Assembly (NCBI RefSeq): GCF_022869785.1
Contig: NZ_CP094997.1
Span: 1,736,001 to 1,800,000 of the forward strand
Origin: Dyadobacter chenwenxiniae
GTDB taxonomy: Bacteria; Bacteroidota; Bacteroidia; Cytophagales; Spirosomataceae
Direction: 5' to 3'
DNA length: 64,000 nucleotides
Under the pieces are notes generated by a model. The model saw only the letters and a list, made by a program, of their open reading frames with translations, did not search any database and was not told the origin of the DNA. Position numbers and translations under genes: made by a program. This document shows, one piece after another, positions 57,872-64,000 of this stretch (position 1 is its first letter; each line of letters begins with the position of its first letter).

Positions 57872-58834
57872 ATGAACCGCTTTGACCGCATCACTGCCAT
57901 ATTAATTCAGCTGCAATCGCGCAAGATTGTAAAGGCTCAGGATCTCGCAGAGCGATTTGACATAAGTTTGCGGACCGTATACAGAGATATCAGCTCGTTG
58001 GCGGAGGCTGGCGTGCCCATTATCGGGGAGGCTGGTGTGGGCTATTCGATCATGGATGGCTATCGCCTGCCTCCAGTTATGTTTACAAAAGAAGAGGCAC
58101 GTACTTTCATCACGGCCGAAAAGCTGATGGAAAAATTCACTGACCTCTCCACACAATCACAATATCAGTCTGCAATGTTCAAAATCAAATCGGTTTTGCG
58201 GAGCAGTGAGAAATCAATGGTGGAAACGCTTGAAAACCACATTGAAGTAAGACAAAGCTCTAAACCGTTTTATGCAGAAAACAGCAATACGCTGGACATT
58301 TTGCTCAAAAGCATTACAGAAAGGAAGATTTCAAAAATCAAGTACAATTCACTCGGTTTTGAAGATCTTACAGAACGCGTCATCGAGCCGGTTGGCATTT
58401 ATCACGAAAATAATTACTGGTATACCATTGCTTATTGCCATTTGCGCAGCAATTACCGCAATTTCCGCTCCGACCGAATCCTGAAAATCGAGCTGACCGA
58501 CCAGGATTTCCAGCATAAGCACGCACCATTGAAAGACTTCCTGGCACAAACGTGGGACTCACAGAATTTGCGGCTCGTGCGTATCAGAGTTGGTAAAAAG
58601 CAGGCTCAGCATATCCGGAATCAAAAATATTATTATGGTTTTGTTTCTGAAATCGTCACAGACGACGCCATTGAAATGAGCTTTCTGTCAGCCACGCTCG
58701 ACGGGTTTGCGCATTGGTATCTTATGCTCGCCACGAGCGCCTGCATTTTGGAACCGGAGATTTTGAAAGATAAGGTCAGGAAATTGCTGGTCCAGATCTC
58801 AGAAAATTTAGAATTGGAAGAGCAGTTTAAATAG
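57872..58834 (+). CDS. YafY-family transcriptional regulator with WYL domain
   Basis: 320 residues. The N-terminal HTH_11 domain (ITAILIQLQSRKIVKAQDLA; RFDISLRTVYRDISSLAEAG) is followed by VPIIGEAGVGYSIMDGYRLP and a WYL domain (about 140-235, IEPVGIYHENNYWYTIAYCH; RNFRSDRILKIELTDQDF), here with WYT instead of WYL. A WCX-like C-terminus follows. It starts 36 bases after the monooxygenase and 4 bases before the FMN reductase, so it probably controls this unit. Confidence 0.92.
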   Translation: MNRFDRITAILIQLQSRKIVKAQDLAERFDISLRTVYRDISSLAEAGVPIIGEAGVGYSIMDGYRLPPVMFTKEEARTFITAEKLMEKFTDLSTQSQYQSAMFKIKSVLRSSEKSMVETLENHIEVRQSSKPFYAENSNTLDILLKSITERKISKIKYNSLGFEDLTERVIEPVGIYHENNYWYTIAYCHLRSNYRNFRSDRILKIELTDQDFQHKHAPLKDFLAQTWDSQNLRLVRIRVGKKQAQHIRNQKYYYGFVSEIVTDDAIEMSFLSATLDGFAHWYLMLATSACILEPEILKDKVRKLLVQISENLELEEQFK

Positions 58835-58838
58835 CCGC

Positions 58839-59369
58839 ATGAAAAACATCAACATACTGGGCATCTCCGGCAGTTTGCGGGCCGATTCCACAAATACACT
58901 CATCCTGAAAACCCTCGCAGCTTTCCTGCCAGAAAACATAAACTTTCAAATGTTTGAAGGCCTCGATCAAATCCCGCATTTCAGCCCCGGCCTTTCCGAA
59001 AATGAAGGAGTCATCAAATTCAGAAAGGCCATTCGGCAAGCCGACGGCGTCATCATCTGCACGCCTGAATATGCATTTGGCGTGCCTGGAACATTGAAGA
59101 ATGCGTTAGACTGGACAGTTTCAACGGGTGACCTGAACGATAAGCCCGTCTCAGCCATCAGCGCTTCCCCGCTAAACACAGGTGGCGACAAGGCCCTGGC
59201 TTCCCTCCTTTTGACACTTACGGCCCTGGGAACGCTCCATACCGAAGAGAGTTCCTTGTCTATCCCAAACATTAAGCTAAAAATCAACGACCTGCAGCAA
59301 ATCACCGACGAGCCTACCCTTCATGCGTTGAAAGCCCAATGTGACAACCTTTTGAAAATTATCGGCTGA
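58839..59369 (+). CDS. NAD(P)H-dependent FMN reductase
   Basis: 176 residues with a flavodoxin-like fold. LGISGSLRADSTNTLILKTL binds FMN phosphate, ADGVIICTPEYAFGVPGTLK and NALDWTVSTGDLNDKPVSAI are family motifs. It makes reduced FMN, which an LLM monooxygenase requires. It follows the WYL regulator by 4 bases. A role as azo- or quinone reductase is the alternative. Confidence 0.9.
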   Translation: MKNINILGISGSLRADSTNTLILKTLAAFLPENINFQMFEGLDQIPHFSPGLSENEGVIKFRKAIRQADGVIICTPEYAFGVPGTLKNALDWTVSTGDLNDKPVSAISASPLNTGGDKALASLLLTLTALGTLHTEESSLSIPNIKLKINDLQQITDEPTLHALKAQCDNLLKIIG

Positions 59370-59410
59370 GTACGACGGATAACAAAATCAAGTAGTATAT
59401 TGGGAAAATG

Positions 59411-59449
59411 ATAGAAATTATGTGTCAAATAAAAGACTATAATTTCTAT
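59411..59449. promoter_or_regulatory. Inverted repeat upstream of metY
   Basis: Perfect 11-bp arms ATAGAAATTAT (59411-59421) and its complement (59439-59449), 17-base spacer, in the 138-base gap before metY. Operator or hairpin of the leader. I see no S-box or other known riboswitch pattern. Confidence 0.4.
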
Positions 59450-59507
59450 ATACTTAATATTTAATTAATACATTTAGCATCTATCCACCTTAAAAAACGT
59501 TCAAAAA

Positions 59508-60794
59508 ATGAAATTTGAAACCCTGCAACTGCACGCCGGACAACAGCCAGACCCAGTAACCAACTCCCGCGCTGTTCCTATCTATCAGACTACTTCTTAT
59601 GTATTCAACAATGCAGAACACGCTGCTAACTTGTTCGCTTTAAAAGAGTTTGGGAACATCTATTCGAGGATCATGAATCCTACCAATGATGTTTTTGAAA
59701 AAAGAGTTGCAGCATTGGAAGGCGGTGTGGCTGCTTTGGCAACTGCATCCGGCCACTCGGCGCAATTCATTGCAATTAATAACATTACGACGGTTGGCGA
59801 CAACTTTGTAACAACTTCCTTTTTATATGGCGGTTCGTACAACCAGTTTAAAAATTCTTTCAAAAACATCGGTGTTGAAGCGCGTTTCGCTGATGGAGAC
59901 GATGTGAGCAGTTTCGAAAAACTGATCGACGACAACACCAAGTTCATTTATCTTGAAACGATCGGAAACCCAAGTTACAGCGTTCCTGATTTCGAAGCGT
60001 TTGCGGCCCTGGCCAGCAAATACGACTTGCCATTGATCGTCGATAATACATTTGGAGCAGCCGGGGCCATATTTCAGCCTATAAAACATGGCGCGCATGT
60101 TGTGGTGCAGTCGGCTACAAAATGGATCGGCGGACATGGGACATCTATCGGCGGCGTCATTGTAGACGCCGGAACTTACAATTGGGGCAATGGTAAATTC
60201 AAGCAGTTTACCGAACCTTCGCCTAGTTATCACGGATTGGTTTTGAACGATGTATTCGGCATCGGCGGTCCGTTCGGCAACATTCAGTTTATCATTCGCG
60301 CCCGTGTGGAAGGATTACGGGATTGGGGCCCCGCCCTATCGCCTTTCAATGGCTTTTTATTCCTCCAGGGACTGGAAACGCTTTCATTACGCGTAGAAAG
60401 AATAGGTGAAAACGCGCTGAAACTGGCACAATGGCTTGAAAGTCAGCCCCAGGTGGAAAGTGTCAACTACATTGGCCTCGAAAGCAGCAAATATCACGCA
60501 CTCGCGAAAAAGTATCTGACACGCGGTTTCGGCGGAGTGCTTTCGTTCTCGATCAAAGGTGACAAGTCCCAGGCCGAAAAGTTTGTCGACAACCTAAAAT
60601 TAATCAGCAACCTGGCCAACGTAGGCGACGCAAAAACTTTAATCATCCACCCGGCATCCACCACGCACTCACAGCTGAACGAAACCGAGCAAATCTCTGC
60701 CGGTGTACACCCAACGCAGTTAAGGATTTCAGTAGGAATCGAGCATATAGATGATATTATCGCCGATATCGAAGGGGCTTTCGGGGCTCTTTGA
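59508..60794 (+). CDS. metY: O-acetylhomoserine sulfhydrylase (aminocarboxypropyltransferase)
   Basis: 428 residues, a PLP enzyme of the Cys/Met metabolism family that makes homocysteine or methionine precursors from O-acetylhomoserine and sulfide. It starts METLQLHAG-like (FETLQLHAGQQPDPVTNSRA), with YSRIMNPTNDVFEKRVAALE, PLIVDNTFGAAGAIFQPIKH and the PLP lysine in VVQSATKWIGGHGTSIGGVI (about 205), ending THSQLNETEQISAGVHPTQL. The length fits MetY rather than MetB. It is followed by a large inverted repeat. Confidence 0.95.
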   Translation: MKFETLQLHAGQQPDPVTNSRAVPIYQTTSYVFNNAEHAANLFALKEFGNIYSRIMNPTNDVFEKRVAALEGGVAALATASGHSAQFIAINNITTVGDNFVTTSFLYGGSYNQFKNSFKNIGVEARFADGDDVSSFEKLIDDNTKFIYLETIGNPSYSVPDFEAFAALASKYDLPLIVDNTFGAAGAIFQPIKHGAHVVVQSATKWIGGHGTSIGGVIVDAGTYNWGNGKFKQFTEPSPSYHGLVLNDVFGIGGPFGNIQFIIRARVEGLRDWGPALSPFNGFLFLQGLETLSLRVERIGENALKLAQWLESQPQVESVNYIGLESSKYHALAKKYLTRGFGGVLSFSIKGDKSQAEKFVDNLKLISNLANVGDAKTLIIHPASTTHSQLNETEQISAGVHPTQLRISVGIEHIDDIIADIEGAFGAL

Positions 60795-60795
60795 G

Positions 60796-60947
60796 TAGCT
60801 TGTCAGCCTGAGCTTTCTTAGCTTGTCAGCCTGAGCGGAGTCGAAGGCGCGTTACCCAGGAGTAGCGCGCCTTCGACTCCGCTCAGGCTGACAAGCTACA
60901 AGAGCTTAGGCCAATATGCTGGTTAGCTCCGCTCAGGCTGACAAGCT
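60796..60947. repeat. Large inverted repeat with additional half copies, GTCAGCCTGAGC family
   Basis: Arms 60819-60851 and 60866-60898 are a perfect 33-bp inverted repeat (TAGCTTGTCAGCCTGAGCGG then AGTCGAAGGCGCG), extended by TTAC/GTAG so the loop is only CCAGGA. A shorter direct copy stands at 60797-60813 and a shorter inverted copy at 60925-60947. It sits between the convergent metY and peptidase genes and can act as a bidirectional terminator. By memory, elements of this kind recur between genes in this group. Confidence 0.9.
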
Positions 60948-60949
60948 GG

Positions 60950-63094
60950 CTACTCCCGAATCCCCTCCAACGCGAACATAAACGCGAACTGCAACGCCAC
61001 TTCTTTCAAATACTCAAACCTTCCTGACGCGCCGCCGTGGCCGGCTTCCATGTTCGTTTTCAAGAGCAGGACGTTCTTATCCGTTTTGTGCGTTCTTAAC
61101 CTGGCAACCCACTTGGCGGGTTCGAAATATTGCACCTGGCTATCGTGCAGGCCTGTGGTTACGAGCATATTAGGGTAAGCCTTTTTTTCAACATTATCGT
61201 AAGGGGAATATGATTTCATGAATGTGTAAAACTCCTTGTTTTTTGGGTTCCCCCATTCATCAAACTCATTGGTTGTCAATGGTATGCTTTCGTCAAGCAT
61301 GGTTGTCACCACGTCCACAAACGGAACGTCGGCGATAATGCCGCGCCAAAGATCTGGCCGGAGATTGGAGATGGCACCCATTAGCAAGCCTCCCGCGCTT
61401 CCGCCTTCCGCATACAAGTGTGCGGGCGAGGTGAACTTGCCTTTGATGAGATATTCGGCGCAATCGATGAAATCAAAGAATGTGTTTTTCTTTTTGAACA
61501 ATTTGCCGTCTTCATACCATTGACGACCCATTTCCTGTCCGCCACGAACGTGCGCGATTGCGTAGATGAAGCCTCTGTCGAGCAAGCTTAGCCTTGTGCT
61601 GCTGAATGCGGCGTCCATGCTGTTTCCGTAGGAGCCATATGCGTATAATAACAACGGCGTCTTCTCGTTCTTTTCCGTGCCTTTTTTATAAACCAATGAA
61701 ATCGGGATCTTCACACCGTCGCGCGCCTCGGCGTACAAGCGTTCGGTAACATACTCCTCAGGGTTATAGCCACCAATCACTTCCTGCCGCTTTTTGAGCT
61801 CCTTACCTTTGGTTTCCATGTTGTAGTCATACACAGAATTCGGCGTGGTCAAAGAAGTGTAAACATACCGCAGGTTTTTGCTGTCATACTCCGGATTTGA
61901 GCTTGCATAAGCTGTGTAAGCAGGCTCTCCAAAATCCACATAATGTTCTGCATTGTTATTCACATTCCTGATGCGCAGTTGCAGAAGACCATTCTTCCGT
62001 TCCGTAATCACCAAAAAGTCTTTGAAAACGTCAATTCCTTCGAGTAGGACGTCTTTTCTGGTTGGGATAACCTCTTTCCAATGCTCGACACCTGTGTTAT
62101 TGAGCGGTGTTTCCATGAGTTTAAAATTGAGCGCATCCTTATTGGTAACAACCAGGAATTTGTCGTTCTGATGGTCAATGTCATACAGCACATTCTTCAT
62201 TCGCGGCTGGAAAACCTCAAAATCCCCCTCCGGCTTATCCGCATCCAGAATCCTGTATTCCGATGACATGGTCGCAGAGGAAGCGATAATGATGTATTTT
62301 TCAGACTTCGTTTTGCCCACGCCAATGTAATTACTCTTATCCTTTTCGGCGTAAACGACCACATCTTTCTTAGGATCGGTCCCTAATGTATGGCGCTTGA
62401 TCTTTTCGCTTAAAAGGGTTTTCGGGTTCGTTGCTGTGTAGAACAATGTCTTGTTATCATTTCCCCATTCAGATCCCCCGCTCGCCGGGAAGATCGCGTC
62501 CTTGATCAGTTCACCGGTTTCCAGGTTTTTCACATAAATCGTATACTGCCGCCTCGACACAGTGTCGACGCCATACGCGAGCAGTTTGTTATCCGGACTT
62601 ACATTGAAACCAACCGCAGAATAGTAAGGGTGGCCCTCGGCCATTTTGTCCACATCCAAAAGCATTTCCTCCTTCGCATCCAGCGAGCCTTTCTTGCGGC
62701 AGTATTTGAAATACTGCTGCCCCTCTTCGCTTCTTGTATAATACCAGTATCCATTGCTGAACACCGGCACCGACTCATCTTTCTCCTTAATCCGGCCTTT
62801 CATTTCTGCGAAAAGATCCTCCTCGAATTTCTTCGTGTCAGCCATCATGGTATCGGTGTAAGCATTCTCTGCTTTCAGATAGTCTACCACTTTATTGCTG
62901 TCGGGTCCTTTGCTGAAAAAATCAGCCATCCAATAGTACTCATCATTACGCTTGTCGCCATGCATGCCGGTTTCATGGTCTTTCATTTCTGCTACGGGAG
63001 GCGTCGCTCCCGGCCATTGATATGCTTCGTTCACGTCTTTATTTTGATTACAGGAAAAAATGATAACAGCTAAAAAAGGTAAAATGATTCGCAT
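60950..63094 (-). CDS. S9-family oligopeptidase B-like lipoprotein
   Basis: 714 residues. The N-terminus MRIILPFLAVIIFSCNQNKD carries a lipobox (FSC), so it is a lipoprotein. An N-terminal beta-propeller (about 60-420) is followed by an alpha/beta-hydrolase domain: nucleophile YAEGGSAGGLLMGAISNLRP (Ser about 567), GLHDSQVQYFEPAKWVARLR (Asp about 648) and NMEAGHGGASGRFEY (His about 683). Also typical are YGSYGNSMDAAFSSTRLSLL and IYAIAHVRGGQEMGRQW. It cleaves peptides after basic residues or proline; specificity is not decidable here. Confidence 0.93.
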   Translation of the reverse strand: MRIILPFLAVIIFSCNQNKDVNEAYQWPGATPPVAEMKDHETGMHGDKRNDEYYWMADFFSKGPDSNKVVDYLKAENAYTDTMMADTKKFEEDLFAEMKGRIKEKDESVPVFSNGYWYYTRSEEGQQYFKYCRKKGSLDAKEEMLLDVDKMAEGHPYYSAVGFNVSPDNKLLAYGVDTVSRRQYTIYVKNLETGELIKDAIFPASGGSEWGNDNKTLFYTATNPKTLLSEKIKRHTLGTDPKKDVVVYAEKDKSNYIGVGKTKSEKYIIIASSATMSSEYRILDADKPEGDFEVFQPRMKNVLYDIDHQNDKFLVVTNKDALNFKLMETPLNNTGVEHWKEVIPTRKDVLLEGIDVFKDFLVITERKNGLLQLRIRNVNNNAEHYVDFGEPAYTAYASSNPEYDSKNLRYVYTSLTTPNSVYDYNMETKGKELKKRQEVIGGYNPEEYVTERLYAEARDGVKIPISLVYKKGTEKNEKTPLLLYAYGSYGNSMDAAFSSTRLSLLDRGFIYAIAHVRGGQEMGRQWYEDGKLFKKKNTFFDFIDCAEYLIKGKFTSPAHLYAEGGSAGGLLMGAISNLRPDLWRGIIADVPFVDVVTTMLDESIPLTTNEFDEWGNPKNKEFYTFMKSYSPYDNVEKKAYPNMLVTTGLHDSQVQYFEPAKWVARLRTHKTDKNVLLLKTNMEAGHGGASGRFEYLKEVALQFAFMFALEGIRE

Positions 63095-63352
63095 GGGACG
63101 TCGGTTTTGGAATAAATTCTATATATACTTGGCATTTTAAAAGTATAAAAAGTTTTAAAAGTATAAAGTTAATAGTACTTTTAAAATATATTAAATGTAT
63201 AGTATGTAAAATCTTAAATTAATGTAAATAAAGTTTATCACTTTCTATCTGGTAAGATTAACTTCACGTGCCTTAAATCTACAAAAAAGCCGCAGTAATC
63301 CTTTTCATCTGCCCGCATACATTATATTTGAGTTTTATAAATAAAAGACCTC
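63095..63352. repeat. AT-rich divergent gap with repeated TTTTAAAAGTATAAA
   Basis: 258 bases between the divergent peptidase and polA genes. TTTTAAAAGTATAAA occurs twice as a direct repeat (63135-63149 and 63153-63167), and the complementary TACTTTTAAAAT follows at 63176-63187, giving a 12-bp inverted repeat with 63134-63145. TATACTT/AAGTATA (63124-63147) is also present. These match the TACTTTTAA motif seen at 42.3-42.5 and 43.9 kb. Confidence 0.65.
63323..63330 (+). promoter_or_regulatory. -7 promoter element of polA
   Basis: TATATTTG fits TAnnTTTG and lies 22 bases before the polA start codon. A clear -33 TTTG is not seen. Confidence 0.5.
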
Positions 63353-64000
63353 ATGGATAAACCCGTTCATAAACTTTTCCTGCTGGACGCAATGGCACTG
63401 ATCTATCGCGCGCATTTTGCTTTCATAAAAGCGCCGAGAATCACGTCAAAGGGATTGAATACAAGTGCTGTTTTTGGCTTTACAAATACATTGCTTGAAG
63501 TTTTGCAGAAGGAAAAGCCCACCCACATCGGCGTCGCTTTTGACACTTCTGCTCCCACATTCCGGCATGTGCAGTATGAGGCGTACAAGGCGCAGCGCGA
63601 AGCCCAGCCAGAGGATATTACGGTTGCGATCCCGCTGGTGAAGCGTCTCCTGGAAGCCATGTGTATCCCCGTTCTCGTTTTGGACGGCTATGAGGCGGAC
63701 GACATTATCGGCACCATTGCCAAGGAAGCTTCTGCTGCGGGTTTTGAGGTTTTTATGATGACGCCGGATAAGGATTACGGACAGCTCGTGGAAGAGCACG
63801 TGTACATATATAAGCCCGCGTTCCTGGGCAAAGGCGCCGAGATCCTGGGCGTTCCGCAGATTCTGGACCGCTGGCAGATCCAGCGCATCGACCAGGTGAT
63901 TGACATTCTGGGACTGATGGGCGACGCGGTGGATAACATTCCAGGTGTCCCTGGCGTGGGTGAAAAAACGGCACAAAAACTCATCGCAGAATACGACACC
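63353..64000 (+). CDS. polA: DNA polymerase I, 5'-3' exonuclease domain (gene runs off the right edge)
   Basis: I translated from the ATG at 63353; no stop occurs before the window end. 216 residues: MDKPVHKLFLLDAMALIYRA, HFAFIKAP, GFTNTLLEVLQKEKPTHIGV, AFDTSAPTFRH, LVLDGYEADDIIGTIAKEAS, MMTPDKDYGQLVEEHVYIY and IDILGLMGDAVDNIPGVPGV with GEKTAQKLI. The acidic metal-binding residues (LDA, FD, YEADD, TPDKD, GD) are present. It removes RNA primers and repairs DNA. The promoter element lies 22 bases upstream. Confidence 0.96.
   Translation, partial: MDKPVHKLFLLDAMALIYRAHFAFIKAPRITSKGLNTSAVFGFTNTLLEVLQKEKPTHIGVAFDTSAPTFRHVQYEAYKAQREAQPEDITVAIPLVKRLLEAMCIPVLVLDGYEADDIIGTIAKEASAAGFEVFMMTPDKDYGQLVEEHVYIYKPAFLGKGAEILGVPQILDRWQIQRIDQVIDILGLMGDAVDNIPGVPGVGEKTAQKLIAEYDT

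Noticed and set aside
59370..59507. Possible SAM riboswitch before metY
   Set aside because: The 138-base leader is AT-rich and shows a simple inverted repeat, not the conserved pattern of an S-box or SAM-II element.
60796..60947. Insertion sequence ends
   Set aside because: The inverted repeats lie 14 bases apart with no transposase gene between them. They could be a minimal mobile element but not an intact insertion sequence.

Overview
The window is a stretch of a Bacteroidota chromosome, most likely order Cytophagales, family Spirosomataceae and near Dyadobacter. The genus is an inference from protein content and gene style. The evidence is a SusC/RagA-type TonB-linked receptor, three proteins with type IX secretion system (T9SS) C-terminal signals, a short primary sigma factor lacking region 1.1, menaquinone synthesis (MenD), HU-CCDC81-like domains, and promoters resembling the Bacteroidota consensus TTTG-N19-21-TAnnTTTG rather than -35/-10 boxes with Shine-Dalgarno sites. 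No rRNA, CRISPR array, prophage or insertion sequence was seen. There is one tRNA gene (Met, CAT).

Layout. 1-5 kb: the 5' part of a susC-like gene, a T9SS type B surface protein, an XRE regulator with operator-like palindromes, and dapD. 5-15 kb: gapA, then a long minus-strand run of a large TPR protein, an outer-membrane barrel, an HU-like/SPOR membrane protein, a TonB-like protein, folC and trmB. 15-24 kb: a TPR lipoprotein, menD, rpoD, pnp, rpsO, an LptF/G permease with a START-like protein, and tRNA-Met. 24-30 kb: an ABC exporter, a putative DNA-alkylation-repair group (2OG-Fe(II) oxygenase, small Ada-type zinc protein, AlkA), holA, an AcpH-like protein and a SlyD-like PPIase. 30-40 kb: dCMP deaminase, a DUF922 putative metallopeptidase, comEC, a secreted M43-like protease, phoH, dnaB and rlmD.

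40-55 kb: a second T9SS type B paralogue, an Rrf2/NAD(P)-binding pair like ywnA-ywnB, a phosphate-selective-type porin, tex, a ThuA-like protein, an AraC regulator, an RsmB/NOP methyltransferase, a Na+/H+ antiporter, a GAF histidine kinase, and four SRPBCC/AHSA1-like proteins (a fifth lies at 23.4 kb). 55-64 kb: a DUF2147 protein, an LLM flavin monooxygenase / WYL regulator / FMN reductase unit, metY, an oligopeptidase B-like lipoprotein and the start of polA.

Most genes are ordinary housekeeping or envelope genes. The most unusual items are: (i) a nested tandem duplication across the convergent dnaB/rlmD 3' ends, leaving a dnaB tail fragment and an rlmD tail fragment among GC-rich REP-like repeats; (ii) a near-perfect 37-bp-arm inverted repeat with extra half copies between metY and the peptidase gene; (iii) a predicted membrane protein combining cytoplasmic HU-like domains with a periplasmic SPOR domain; (iv) several AT-rich intergenic islands built from palindromes sharing a TACTTTTAA core; and (v) compact gene groups suggesting alkylation repair and a two-component flavin monooxygenase.
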